DNA of 52,200 nucleotides, from positions 6,254-58,453 of the forward strand of contig DDCZ01000090.1 in the NCBI GenBank assembly GCA_002336485.1. Reading direction: 5' to 3'. Positions 32,066 through 40,983 of this stretch are shown here, one piece after another (positions within the stretch are counted from its first letter, which is position 1; every line of letters starts with the position of its first letter). The stretch comes from Flavobacteriales bacterium UBA1993 (GTDB taxonomy: Bacteria > Bacteroidota > Bacteroidia > Flavobacteriales_G > Salibacteraceae). Under the pieces are notes generated by a model that had not been told where the DNA came from, ran no database searches, and saw only the letters and a list, made by a program, of their open reading frames with translations. Both the position numbers and the translations under genes were made by a program.

Positions 32066-33316
32066 CTAGAATTTTAGCTGTCCACCAACAAATAGATACT
32101 GGCTCGTGGATTCTTGAGGCACAATGAGGTTCTCAAATTGCTCTGATTTAACAATCAGCTGAAACTGGTTTTTCACATTGATTGCCGCGGTTAACCCTAA
32201 ATCAAATCGAGAAAACCCCCCGATTCGAGCCGTTGGCTCAATCGTAAACCAATTTGTAAGGCGATAGGCAAAACCAAGGTTTAGTTCTGGAAGACCAAAT
32301 CGGATATACTGGCGTAGACAAAGATGAGCGCTCGCTTTTTCGCCAATTGGATGCACATAGTTTACCTGAATATTGGCGGGTAAATTGGCGCGAGTAAATG
32401 GATGGACGCGCTGAAGTCCTATCAAGGCTTCGATGCTATCTAGATCGCCACCGTTGATCAAGCTGTCATCGAGCTGCAATATATTGTCGACGTCGAGTCC
32501 AGTAAAATGTAACGTGTCGTTCATCTTCCAGCGATTTACTCCTTGGTAAAAGATCTGACCGAGGTCCTTTATTTGGAACCCTATCAGTGGAGCGTCCGGA
32601 CTAGGTTGATGTTGGAAATACGCATTGATTCCATACCCGGTTCCGTACCAAGCACCCAGTTTTGGTTGGCTTGTGTTGGTAGCGTCATATCGCATAGCGA
32701 GGGGCGCATTAATCTCCGTTCCATAAGGCGCGGTGTAAAATGTGGAGTATCCCATATTGAGTTGAGCATATCGACTTGATTTGATCATTTGCACAGTGAT
32801 TCCCCAGGTCGAGCTGTTGGTGCTTCGTTCAATTCCGCCGCCTGCAAATTGATAGCTGTGGTATGTTAAGTATGATGGGCCTAGAGATAATGTTTGATCC
32901 TCATAAGGTCCGTTTCCGCGCAGGTAAAGCTGAGCCAATCCAGTTTTCATAGCACCGAGCACTTTGTCGTAATATCCGGCGCCAAACAGCCACCGCCATT
33001 TGCCTTTCCGATTGCTTCTAAACCACATTGAACCGCTGGTTCCAGCAGAAAGCCGAATGTATTGGTCATGGTCTAAGTCGTCCATGAACGCACTAGTCTC
33101 TGAGGATATTTTACCGTCATATACAGCCTCGTTGAACAAGGCATTGGTGAGTTTATTTGAAAGAATTTCATAATGCGCATCGCCTGAAAGACCGGCTTGC
33201 GCGTAGTTTGTGTCGCCGAAATAGTGAAACTGACTCCAACTCCAATCATTCTGGGTGTGTCCAAGGAGCGGGAGGAGTCCGATACAGAAGATGAGTGTGT
33301 GTTTTTGCCAAATCAT
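32066..33316 (-). CDS. Outer-membrane beta-barrel protein (possibly DUF5723-like)
   Basis: The 416-residue protein has a signal peptide (MIWQKHTLIFCIGLLPLLGHTQ) and many alternating beta strands. It ends in FVGGQLKF, a C-terminal aromatic residue typical of outer-membrane barrels. Early residues SWSQFHYFGDTNYAQAGLSGDAHYEI and the later FTIEPTARIGGFSRFDLGLTAAINVKNQFQL look like a DUF5723/PorP-like barrel. I am not sure of the family name. Its start overlaps the stop of the large lipoprotein gene by four bases, so the two are co-translated and may form one outer-membrane complex. Confidence 0.65.
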   Translation of the reverse strand: MIWQKHTLIFCIGLLPLLGHTQNDWSWSQFHYFGDTNYAQAGLSGDAHYEILSNKLTNALFNEAVYDGKISSETSAFMDDLDHDQYIRLSAGTSGSMWFRSNRKGKWRWLFGAGYYDKVLGAMKTGLAQLYLRGNGPYEDQTLSLGPSYLTYHSYQFAGGGIERSTNSSTWGITVQMIKSSRYAQLNMGYSTFYTAPYGTEINAPLAMRYDATNTSQPKLGAWYGTGYGINAYFQHQPSPDAPLIGFQIKDLGQIFYQGVNRWKMNDTLHFTGLDVDNILQLDDSLINGGDLDSIEALIGLQRVHPFTRANLPANIQVNYVHPIGEKASAHLCLRQYIRFGLPELNLGFAYRLTNWFTIEPTARIGGFSRFDLGLTAAINVKNQFQLIVKSEQFENLIVPQESTSQYLFVGGQLKF

Positions 33317-35367
33317 TTCTTGCCGTATGTATAGTTAAACCGGGAGCTGAGCTTTAAATCGATTCCCATGTCCGAATATATTTTGACTGCTTCGGCACCT
33401 TCGGTCGAAACTTCAGCAATCATGACGGCATGATCCGCCGAAAGGATGTTGTCAAAGGTGGTTTTGTTGAATGTCAAGGCCAATACGCTCTCCACATCTT
33501 TACCTGTGCCACTAGCGGAAATTCTACGATCAAATCGTAGAGTCTGAACCCTACTATTCCCTGATATAAACTCAATTCTGACGCTTGCTTCGAGAGGTAG
33601 CGAGTTATTGGCAATTAAATACATCACTCCAGAGCCTATTTCCTCTGGGTATCGGATGTTTTTACCGCTAAACTCCACGGTGTCTTGCAGTATTAGTTCT
33701 TTGGCAATGAAGTCCAAGGGAATCTCAATATCGGCGTAAGCAACAAGCTGATTGGAGTCGACCGCGAACTGAGTCAAATCATTCAGGTCTTGAAGCGGGT
33801 TGGTCTTGACGGATAAGGCTGCCTCAAACTGATTAGGTAATATTCCGATGGCGGCATTTAGTGAAGTCTTCGAATCGATTTCCCACGTCTTTTCCCATGG
33901 CGTCTCTAAATCTGAGGCTCCAAGTACCGAGATTGGGTTTGGGAGCGAAGACAAATCTATTTCTACCGACTCGCCACTTCGAGTATTTGAGGCACGCAGT
34001 GTGCTGATATCTACGTCGAAAGGAACATTGTTTCCATTTACAACGCTCAATGCCATCTTAACTTCCGAAAACTCTATGCTGCCGCCATTAATTTTCTTGA
34101 AGAGCTCTAACGGAATTACTTCTGGTCCGATATCAATTGTTGTGTCACCTGCATAGCCCTCAATATACTCAGGTACAAAACCGCTCAAATTCACAAAAAC
34201 TCGGATGCTATCATTCAGCGTGATATTCACTTTACGGCCAGTAGAATCGATCCGTCCAACCAATTCACTGTAGAATATATTGACGCTGTCTTTAACGGGA
34301 AATCCAGTCATTCCAAACTCATACCCCGATACATCGAACTTAAATTTTTTGAAAATGGAACCACCACTTGGAGCAGGATTGATGGTTTCTTCAACCACAA
34401 AAGATTCGCCATTGAGCGTTCCATCTGGTATAAAGTATTCGAAATACAGCGTGTCTTCAATGGTGCTTTCTACCTCCACATTTACAAACCCCGACTTGGC
34501 AATTGCACGGGTAATACGTGTCGTTCCAACTCCCTCCATGGCGTTAACATCGTTTACGGCTATGATGTCCTGCGCAGGAAAGATCGCCTTGGCTGAGAAT
34601 ACCTTTAGGTCTCGGGTAACTACCGTTACGATGAGCGCGTCCGATGTGTCAATCACTACTGGGCCAGCGCTTTGATCCACATTGAAGTTTGTCACAAATG
34701 CTTCTAGAAACGCCTCCACGGACTTTCCCGCAATGTTTACCGAGCGTGTTTCTGTTTCTCCGGGACCAACGTAATCGAACGTGGTGTCGACCACAACGTT
34801 GCCAGCACCTTGATTACGGATTTCGAAATTGATATCCGAAATGCTTGTCGGAAAACCGTTCTCGATCGTGATATCCATGAACCCAGAATCGAGGGTCATT
34901 TCATCAAAATAGGATGAGCCGTCGAGCACCTCGGGACCAAAACTTTGATTCGCTATTTCAGGTATCTGAAATGGATTTCCTGAATTATGGGCTAAGATTA
35001 TTAATCCTTCGTATGGGCCGCCCTTGGTGATCTGCCCAAGCGTGATGGTGTTTGAAACGGAGCGATCGCTCAGCTTTAGTTTTTGAAGCTTTGCGCTCTG
35101 TACAAATTCGCGGGTATTCAGTTCGTTGAAAGCGTTGAGCTTGGCCTCGTGAATCACGTTTCTGTATACAAGGGATATGGAGCCATCCGATTTTTCGGCT
35201 CGAAGCGAGTCCGGAATTATATTGGCCAAATTCAATTTGGTGTGCAGAATCGGCGTGAGGATTTCATTTTCTACTTCAGGCGGTTCAAGCTCTCTCCTAC
35301 ACGATTCAAACGAGAAGGAAAGGAGAAGAATACACAGGTATGCTGTAAGTCGAATAGCGTTTCTCAT
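33313..35367 (-). CDS. Large lipoprotein of unknown function
   Basis: From ATG 35367 the product is 684 residues with a lipoprotein-like signal (MRNAIRLTAYLCILLLSFSFESC). A beta-rich ectodomain follows without any motif I recognise. Repeated phrases such as VNVEVESTIEDTLYF, PVKDSVNIFYSELVG and LNDSIRVFVNLSGFVP suggest several Ig-like or LEA-like modules. The frame is open to 35427, but those first 20 residues are not signal-like. It is the first gene of a two-gene unit with the barrel protein and diverges from korA with 90 bases between. Function unknown; an outer-membrane assembly or surface role is only a guess. Confidence 0.65.
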   Translation of the reverse strand: MRNAIRLTAYLCILLLSFSFESCRRELEPPEVENEILTPILHTKLNLANIIPDSLRAEKSDGSISLVYRNVIHEAKLNAFNELNTREFVQSAKLQKLKLSDRSVSNTITLGQITKGGPYEGLIILAHNSGNPFQIPEIANQSFGPEVLDGSSYFDEMTLDSGFMDITIENGFPTSISDINFEIRNQGAGNVVVDTTFDYVGPGETETRSVNIAGKSVEAFLEAFVTNFNVDQSAGPVVIDTSDALIVTVVTRDLKVFSAKAIFPAQDIIAVNDVNAMEGVGTTRITRAIAKSGFVNVEVESTIEDTLYFEYFIPDGTLNGESFVVEETINPAPSGGSIFKKFKFDVSGYEFGMTGFPVKDSVNIFYSELVGRIDSTGRKVNITLNDSIRVFVNLSGFVPEYIEGYAGDTTIDIGPEVIPLELFKKINGGSIEFSEVKMALSVVNGNNVPFDVDISTLRASNTRSGESVEIDLSSLPNPISVLGASDLETPWEKTWEIDSKTSLNAAIGILPNQFEAALSVKTNPLQDLNDLTQFAVDSNQLVAYADIEIPLDFIAKELILQDTVEFSGKNIRYPEEIGSGVMYLIANNSLPLEASVRIEFISGNSRVQTLRFDRRISASGTGKDVESVLALTFNKTTFDNILSADHAVMIAEVSTEGAEAVKIYSDMGIDLKLSSRFNYTYGKK

Positions 35368-35432
35368 AACATCGCAAACAATTTGGTGGCAATGAAGGTT
35401 ACTAATGTCATTAAATAGCCGACACAAACGGC

Positions 35433-35440
35433 TACTTTTG
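35433..35440 (+). promoter_or_regulatory. Putative -7 promoter element of korA
   Basis: TACTTTTG is an exact match to TAnnTTTG, 17 bases before the korA ATG. No good -33 TTG is seen at the usual distance, so this is a tentative call. Confidence 0.4.
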
Positions 35441-35457
35441 CCACCGATTTATTAATA

Positions 35458-37305
35458 ATGACGAAGACCACAGAGAAAAGGAAGGATGTCACCATACTTT
35501 TTGCAGGTGATTCTGGAGACGGAATGCAATTAACGGGGAGTCTTTTCACTGACACAAATGCGCACTACGGAAACGATATCAGTACGTTTCCGAATTTCCC
35601 TGCCGAGATACGCGCCCCGCAAGGAACGGTAGCAGGAGTATCTGGATTTAAACTACACTTTGCCAGCGTCGACATCTTCACCCCAGGCGATGAAGTTGAG
35701 GTGCTCGTGGCAATGAATGCGGCAGCCTTAAAGGCCAACGTGAGCCAGCTCAAAAAAGGAGGAACCATAATAGCCAATACGGCAGGCTTCGACAAGAAGA
35801 ATCTTCGATTGGCCAAGTATGAAAGCGACGTGAGTCCTTTGCTCGACAAAACCTTGGATCAATTTCGGGTGGTTGAAATTGATGTCACGAAAATGACGAA
35901 GGAGGCATTGGCTAATTCAGGCCTCGGAACCAAGGATATTGATCGATGTAAAAACATGTTCGTTTTAGGGTTTTTGCTTTGGATGTATAACCGCTCCATG
36001 GAAACCACGCAATCATTTATCACTGAAAAATTTTCCAAGAAACCAGACATCAAGGACGCGAATTTGACCGTGCTTAAGGCGGGCTATTACTTTGGCGATA
36101 CCAACGAAACATTTACATCGAGATATGAGGTTGAGTCGGCCAACTTGCCTAGCGGTGAGTATCGAAGTATAATGGGAAATCAAGCAGCAGCATTGGGTGC
36201 TATAGTCGCTGCGAATAAAGCGGGGTTGGAGCTATTCTATGGTTCATATCCAATTACTCCGGCATCCGATATTTTACATGAATTAGCTCGACACAAAAAC
36301 TACGGCGTTAAAACCTTTCAAGCAGAAGACGAGATTGCTGCGATCTGTGCGTCTATTGGGGCCAGTTTTGGCGGCTCGCTTGGAATGACGGCCTCAAGCG
36401 GACCCGGAATCGCATTAAAAGGGGAGGCGATGGGTCTTGCTGTAATGCTCGAAATCCCACTTTTGATTATTAATGTGCAACGCGGCGGACCCAGCACTGG
36501 ATTGCCGACAAAGACCGAACAAAGTGATTTGATGCAAGCCATGTATGGTAGAAATGGCGAAGCACCGCTCGTAATTGTTTCTGCTAGCCATCCATCAGAT
36601 TGTTTCGATGCCATGGTTGAGGCTGTAAGAATCACGGTCGAACACATGATTCCGGCTATGTTCATGAGCGATGGATTTATCGCAAATGGTTCAGAACCGT
36701 GGAGCTTTCCAAAAGCAGCAGATATTTCATCCATCACACCACGATGGGCCGATCCAGAAAAATCACTTTCAGACGAAACATATTTTCCTTTCAGAAGAAA
36801 TGAAAAGCTTGTCCGTGAATGGGCCATCCCAGGCATGGAAAATCTACAACACCGGGTTGGTGGACTAGAGAAAGAGAATGAAACGGGCAATGTGAGTTAC
36901 GATCCAGATAATCATGAGTTGATGGTCAAGATTCGACAGGAGAAAGTAGACTTGATAGCAAACCATATTCCAGCGCAGGAAATTGCTCAAGGCGATGAAA
37001 GTGGCTCCGTTTTGGTCTTGGGTTGGGGTTCTACTTATGGTGCCATACGAACCGCCGTTCGTGACTTAATTAAAGACGGACACAAGGTGAGCCAAGCACA
37101 CGTGCGATATTTGAATCCATTCCCTAAAAACCTTGAGGAACTTATGTCCAAGTTTGATCGGGTGTTAATCCCCGAGATTAACAATGGCCAGCTGGTGCAT
37201 TTGATAAACGCCAAGTATGGAACAGGAGCTGTTCCGTTCAACAAAATTCAAGGAATGCCCTTCACATCAAGAGAGATTAAGGAACAAATAAAGGAGTTGA
37301 TATAA
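35458..37305 (+). CDS. korA: 2-oxoacid:ferredoxin oxidoreductase, fused gamma/alpha subunit (2-oxoglutarate type)
   Basis: The 615 residues start with the gamma domain (about 10-190; TILFAGDSGDGMQLTGSLFT, EIRAPQGTVAGVSGFKLHFA). The alpha domain follows (about 205-615) with the pyrimidine-binding GNQAAALGAIVAANKAGLELFYGSYPITPASDILHE, the core GMTASSGPGIALKGEAMGLAVMLEIPLLIINVQRGGPSTGLPTKTEQSDL and a C-terminal VLGWGSTYGA. With KorB it oxidises 2-oxoglutarate (or a related 2-oxoacid) to acyl-CoA with ferredoxin reduction, in or beside the TCA cycle. The gene overlaps the korB start by one base (TAATG). Confidence 0.92.
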   Translation: MTKTTEKRKDVTILFAGDSGDGMQLTGSLFTDTNAHYGNDISTFPNFPAEIRAPQGTVAGVSGFKLHFASVDIFTPGDEVEVLVAMNAAALKANVSQLKKGGTIIANTAGFDKKNLRLAKYESDVSPLLDKTLDQFRVVEIDVTKMTKEALANSGLGTKDIDRCKNMFVLGFLLWMYNRSMETTQSFITEKFSKKPDIKDANLTVLKAGYYFGDTNETFTSRYEVESANLPSGEYRSIMGNQAAALGAIVAANKAGLELFYGSYPITPASDILHELARHKNYGVKTFQAEDEIAAICASIGASFGGSLGMTASSGPGIALKGEAMGLAVMLEIPLLIINVQRGGPSTGLPTKTEQSDLMQAMYGRNGEAPLVIVSASHPSDCFDAMVEAVRITVEHMIPAMFMSDGFIANGSEPWSFPKAADISSITPRWADPEKSLSDETYFPFRRNEKLVREWAIPGMENLQHRVGGLEKENETGNVSYDPDNHELMVKIRQEKVDLIANHIPAQEIAQGDESGSVLVLGWGSTYGAIRTAVRDLIKDGHKVSQAHVRYLNPFPKNLEELMSKFDRVLIPEINNGQLVHLINAKYGTGAVPFNKIQGMPFTSREIKEQIKELI

Positions 37306-38324
37306 TGCAGAACCCAACAACATATACGGCCAAAGATTTCGCGACAGACCAAGACGTGCGTTGGTGTCCAGGATGTGGTGATTACAGCATTTTGAAGCAA
37401 ATGCAAAGCACGATGGCGGAGGCTGGCATCAACAAAAAGGACATCGTATTTGTGAGTGGCATCGGTTGCTCTTCTCGATTTCCATACTACATGGATACCT
37501 ATGGCATTCACAGCATACACGGGCGCGCAACAGCAATGGCTAGTGGTCTCAAAGCAGCCCGACCAGACCTCAGCGTGTGGGTAATCACCGGAGATGGCGA
37601 TTCACTTTCTATTGGAGGAAATCACCTGATACATCTGTTGCGAAGAAACTTCGACCTAAACGTTTTGCTTTTCAACAACGAAATTTATGGCCTCACAAAA
37701 GGTCAATACTCGCCTACTTCGCCAAAAGGCCAAGTGACCAAGTCTACACCGATGGGTTCGTTGGATCATCCGTTTAATCCACAGGCATTGGCGTTGGGTG
37801 CTGATGCCACATTCGTAGCGCGCACCATGGACCGCGACCCAAAGCACATGCGAGAGATACTAGCGGCGGGGAATGCGCACAAGGGAACCTCACTTATTGA
37901 GATTTATCAGAATTGCAACGTCTTCAACGACGGTGCGTTTGAGGTATTCACGGATAAAGCAACCAAGGCAAAATCAACAATTACAATCCGTGAGGGTGAG
38001 CCGATGATTTACGGTGCCGATAGCGAGTTTGGAATTCGATTAAATGGCATGAAAGCAGAGGTCGTTTCCATGAATGACTGCAGTGCCGACGATCTTTGGA
38101 TCCACGATTCTTCAGATCGAATGAAGGCGACTATTCTGAGCCGAATGTTTGACAACAATGCGCTGGAAGGAGGATTGCCAAGACCATTTGGTATTTTGTA
38201 TCAAGAAGATCGTTTCCGATACGAAGACGCTATGAAAGCGCAATTGGAACATGCAATTTCTGTAAAAGGAGACGGCGATTTGGATGCGTTGATTCAGGGA
38301 AGCCATACCTGGACGGTGGACTAA
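37305..38324 (+). CDS. korB: 2-oxoacid:ferredoxin oxidoreductase beta subunit
   Basis: The 339-residue subunit binds thiamine diphosphate and an iron-sulfur cluster. It shows VRWCPGCGDYSILKQMQ, SGIGCSSRFPYYMDTYGIHSIHGRA, the ThDP motif ITGDGDSLSIGGNHLIHLLRRN and FNNEIYGLTKGQYSPTS. These features fit KorB better than pyruvate-specific PorB. It ends just 16 bases before the repeat-rich region that fills the gap to nadE; no ordinary terminator is evident. Confidence 0.93.
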   Translation: MQNPTTYTAKDFATDQDVRWCPGCGDYSILKQMQSTMAEAGINKKDIVFVSGIGCSSRFPYYMDTYGIHSIHGRATAMASGLKAARPDLSVWVITGDGDSLSIGGNHLIHLLRRNFDLNVLLFNNEIYGLTKGQYSPTSPKGQVTKSTPMGSLDHPFNPQALALGADATFVARTMDRDPKHMREILAAGNAHKGTSLIEIYQNCNVFNDGAFEVFTDKATKAKSTITIREGEPMIYGADSEFGIRLNGMKAEVVSMNDCSADDLWIHDSSDRMKATILSRMFDNNALEGGLPRPFGILYQEDRFRYEDAMKAQLEHAISVKGDGDLDALIQGSHTWTVD

Positions 38325-38340
38325 TTCGATTCCCGTGGCC

Positions 38341-38518
38341 GCCGTTTCACACTTCGACCAGTTCTCGCTTCGCTCGAACGCCCAGCATGACTGCTAGGCG
38401 GACTTGATCAAAATGATGATTTTTCTCGCTTGCTAAAACCGGTTGTTCTCACACCCAATACACGTAGCGTCATGCAGAGCCAGCGAGGCACGAGCGTCGG
38501 TCGAAGCAAGAGCGGATT
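38341..38518 (+). repeat. Palindromic interspersed repeat, copy 1
   Basis: The 178-base unit begins GCCGTTTCACACTTCGACC and ends CAAGAGCGGATT. Its left arm (38351-38391, ACTTCGACC...CAGCATGAC) and right arm (38469-38507, GTCATGCAG...GGTCGAAGC) are imperfect inverted repeats, so the unit can fold into a long hairpin. Between the arms is a less conserved stretch with AAAATGATGAT. It shares both arms and both ends with the copies at 38625 and 39174. Confidence 0.85.
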
Positions 38519-38624
38519 CGAATTTATCGTGTTTTCTGTTTGCCAAACACCCCACCTGCTCCACAGGCACCCCCTTTTTTTAGAAGGGATTCGAAACATT
38601 GAAGTGTCTACTTGCGATATAGCT

Positions 38625-38776
38625 GCCGTTTCACACTTCGACCAGTTCTCGCTTCGCTCCAACGCTCAGTATGACGGCTGGGCGTGATGGTGCAAAACGA
38701 TCGCGCTTGCACCCAATAAACGTAACGTCATGCAGAGCCAGCGAGGCAGGAGCGATGGTCGAAGCAGGAGCGGATT
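38625..38776 (+). repeat. Palindromic interspersed repeat, copy 2
   Basis: This 152-base copy has the same ends (GCCGTTTCACACTTCGACC and GAGCGGATT) and the same orientation as copy 1, with a shorter centre. Its last two bases fall in the stop codon of the GIY-YIG gene. Confidence 0.85.
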
Positions 38777-39074
38777 ATTGATCTTGTTTGTTGCGTTCAC
38801 GAAGGTTCTTCGAAATGAATGGTAATATTTCTAGGCGATTTTCAATGAGCGCTTCCTTCTTTTTTCGCCCCCATCCTTTTATTTGTTTCTCCAAGAGAAT
38901 AGCCTGATTTGGGCCCTGAACCTCAAGGCTCCATTTCAACATAATTGGTCGCCTTGGATATGTATAGGCCTTTCGATCAAGTCCACTTGAATGTTGTGCG
39001 ATTCGTTGTGTCAAATCATTGGTAATCCCCGTATAACAAGAGTCATCCGAGCATTGGAGAATGTAAACGAACAT
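38775..39074 (-). CDS. Small GIY-YIG nuclease family protein
   Basis: The 99-residue protein is a single GIY-YIG domain: MFVYILQCSDDSCYTGITNDLTQRIAQHSSG holds the VYIL and YTGITxD halves of the motif, with Arg in QRIAQH. TYPRRPIMLKWSLEV and EKQIKGWGRKKKEALI (catalytic Glu and basic helix) follow. Start choices are ATG 39074 or ATG 39086; 39074 matches relatives. It belongs to the solitary UvrC-N-terminal-like group common in Bacteroidota. It lies between direct copies of a palindromic repeat: copy 2 touches its stop codon and copy 3 begins 99 bases beyond its start. DNA cleavage of the repeat's hairpin is a hypothesis drawn from this arrangement. Confidence 0.88.
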   Translation of the reverse strand: MFVYILQCSDDSCYTGITNDLTQRIAQHSSGLDRKAYTYPRRPIMLKWSLEVQGPNQAILLEKQIKGWGRKKKEALIENRLEILPFISKNLRERNKQDQ

Positions 39075-39173
39075 TGTCTTCAACATGTTCAAATCTATCC
39101 ATTTGAGTCAAAGACTCCAGCTTCATGCGAAGTCAGCACGATCAACCGATCTTGGAAGCATTGATAATTGAGG

Positions 39174-39332
39174 GCCGTCGTTTCACACTTCGACCAGTTC
39201 TAGCTGCGCTCAAACGCTCAGCATGACGGCTAACCGGAATTGGTTAAAATGATGATCGTGCTTGCCTCCATAAACACGTAGCGTCATGCACAGCCAGCGA
39301 GGCACGAGCGTCGGTCGAAGCAAGAGCGGATT
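39174..39332 (+). repeat. Palindromic interspersed repeat, copy 3
   Basis: This 159-base copy begins GCCGTCGTTTCACACTTCGACC (three extra bases near the start) and ends CAAGAGCGGATT. It lies upstream of the GIY-YIG gene in the same orientation as copies 1 and 2, and stops 16 bases before the nadE stop codon. The 99 bases between it and the nuclease gene hold nothing else I can identify. Confidence 0.85.
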
Positions 39333-39348
39333 CACCTCTAAACGGGTG

Positions 39349-40128
39349 TTAGTCCAGCAAATTTCTTGGAATCTCACACACCGGAATAGGCTCCATCTTG
39401 TGTCTATTGGCCCTGTGTAAGCGAGTATAGATTTCCAAAACTTGACGTTGCCTGGCTGTTGTCTGGGTCACATCCCCATTAAATGTCATTGCCCATTCAA
39501 GCTCTGGATACGATGCGCCAATTTGCTCCTCATCCGTTCGATCGTCTCCCCAAAGTCCGTCCGTCGGTGGGGCAGATAAAATGGATTCGATGATTCCGAG
39601 ATCGCGGCCAACTGCATACACTTCCGTTTTATTCAAATCTGCGATCGGACTCAGGTCTACTCCTCCATCACCATACTTGGTGTAAAATCCAACCCCAAAA
39701 TCTTCCACCTTATTTCCTGTGCCAAGCACCAACATGCCATGCGTGGCAGCGAAATAGTAGAGCGTGGTCATCCTTAATCTGGCCCGCGTATTTACCAATG
39801 CCATCTCTCTAGATGAGGCATCGGTTTTTGGTAAGGCTGCAATGAGGCCCTCAAACGTGGCCGTCAGCTCTACGGATTCAACCGCTACGTTTTTGTGCTG
39901 GTCTTGCATCCAGTGGATGTGATCACGTGCTCGATCAACCTGAGATTGATGCTGATGAATGGGCATCTCGATGCAGAGAATTGGAAGACCTGTAAGTGCG
40001 CCCAGTGTAGATGTGACGGCAGAGTCAATACCTCCAGACACACCAATTACAAAGCCATTGGTTCCAGCCTTTGTGTTGTAGTCGCGGAGCCAATCAGCTA
40101 TATGTTCAATTATTTTGCTTGAGTTCAT
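39349..40128 (-). CDS. nadE: NH3-dependent NAD+ synthetase
   Basis: The 259-residue enzyme forms NAD+ from deamido-NAD+, ATP and ammonia. It has the ATP-pyrophosphatase loop GVSGGIDSAVTSTL, the ANxxAR-like NTRARLRMTTLYYFA, LGTGNKVEDFGVGFYTKYGDGGVDLSPIADLNKTEVYAVG and APPTDGLWGDDRTDEEQIG. The length and lack of a glutaminase domain fit the ammonia-dependent form. nadE lies next to gldB in other gliding Bacteroidota; here one barrel gene sits between them. The barrel gene upstream ends the base before nadE starts. Confidence 0.95.
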   Translation of the reverse strand: MNSSKIIEHIADWLRDYNTKAGTNGFVIGVSGGIDSAVTSTLGALTGLPILCIEMPIHQHQSQVDRARDHIHWMQDQHKNVAVESVELTATFEGLIAALPKTDASSREMALVNTRARLRMTTLYYFAATHGMLVLGTGNKVEDFGVGFYTKYGDGGVDLSPIADLNKTEVYAVGRDLGIIESILSAPPTDGLWGDDRTDEEQIGASYPELEWAMTFNGDVTQTTARQRQVLEIYTRLHRANRHKMEPIPVCEIPRNLLD

Positions 40129-40929
40129 TTAGAAAAAGACGCCAATGTCTAGCGAAATATACATCGTCTTCGCGTCTTTTCGCTGACTGACAATGACATT
40201 TCCGGAACTGTCCAACTCAGGTGTCCCGTCCGAGGCGGGCTTTAGGATGTTGCTACCACCCTTGTTGTTAAACATATTGGTGAAGCCATTATGAATTCCA
40301 AGCCCCGCGTAAATGTTTGTGTTGCCCGTGAGATTGTACTCCGCTCCGAGCGTAATGTTGAGTGCTAGCCGCATGAAATTGATATTGCTGTTCAGATCCA
40401 TGTCTTCCTCATCATCAGGCTGAAGTGCGCTATTTCCTAACCAAGTATATGTGTTGTTTACCCTAGCCCGAGTTCTAAAACTGGCATCAAAGCCAATGGC
40501 GCCGAAGTAGCTCATATATCCCACGTCGCCGGTGCGCATTTTTAGAAGAAGTGGCACATTGACGTATTGCAGTCGGTATGTGCGATCATTTTTTCCTAAG
40601 AATCGAAAGGCAGTGTCGGTCTCGGTAATCACCGTTTCCCATGGCTCTATTAATCCACCGCCGTTGGTGGTAATGTTTGCGCCCGTGCTGAACAAGTAAT
40701 TTGGGCTATCGGTGAACTTATAGTCCATCATTACGCCATACCCAAAACCGAGTCGAGGTTGTAGGCCGTCTTTCTCCAGCTCCTTTATTTCTGGCCGTAA
40801 CCATCCAAAGTTTGGACTTCCCATGAGGCCAAATCGAAGAGATCTGTCGTCCATGTCGCTCTGGCTCTGGCCATTTAAGCTGAGCAAAGCGATAAATATC
40901 AAAACGACCGATATACGTTGAGTAATCAT
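40129..40929 (-). CDS. Outer-membrane beta-barrel protein (PorT-like fold)
   Basis: The 266-residue protein has a signal peptide (MITQRISVVLIFIALLSLNGQSQ) and a barrel with LRFGLMGSPNFGWLRPE near the start. YVNVPLLLKMRT, GAIGFDASF and ISLDIGVFF (terminal Phe) follow. This is the small porin family 2 barrel to which the T9SS protein PorT also belongs, but I cannot show it is PorT. It directly precedes nadE on the same strand and diverges from gldB with 54 bases between starts. Confidence 0.75.
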   Translation of the reverse strand: MITQRISVVLIFIALLSLNGQSQSDMDDRSLRFGLMGSPNFGWLRPEIKELEKDGLQPRLGFGYGVMMDYKFTDSPNYLFSTGANITTNGGGLIEPWETVITETDTAFRFLGKNDRTYRLQYVNVPLLLKMRTGDVGYMSYFGAIGFDASFRTRARVNNTYTWLGNSALQPDDEEDMDLNSNINFMRLALNITLGAEYNLTGNTNIYAGLGIHNGFTNMFNNKGGSNILKPASDGTPELDSSGNVIVSQRKDAKTMYISLDIGVFF

Positions 40930-40983
40930 AGTTGCGCTGTTACATTTGTCCCAAAATTACACAGCCGCCTTTGGCAATTTCCT

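Noticed and set aside
35417..35433. AGCCG-N7-CGGCT hairpin between the large lipoprotein gene and korA as a regulatory element
   Set aside because: Arms of five bases are too short to stand out from chance, there is no T-run, and no related copy was seen.
36318..36890. Long open frame antisense to korA
   Set aside because: It is a shadow of a strongly conserved coding region. Its translation has no family features or signal, and korA codon pattern explains it.
38341..39332. The three repeats as a CRISPR array
   Set aside because: Copies are 150-180 bases, palindromic, unevenly spaced and separated by a gene. No short regular repeat-spacer pattern and no cas genes are present.
40129..40929. 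Naming the small barrel protein PorT
   Set aside because: It shares the barrel fold and size class, but the fold is common and I see no motif specific to PorT. The gene order alone is not enough.
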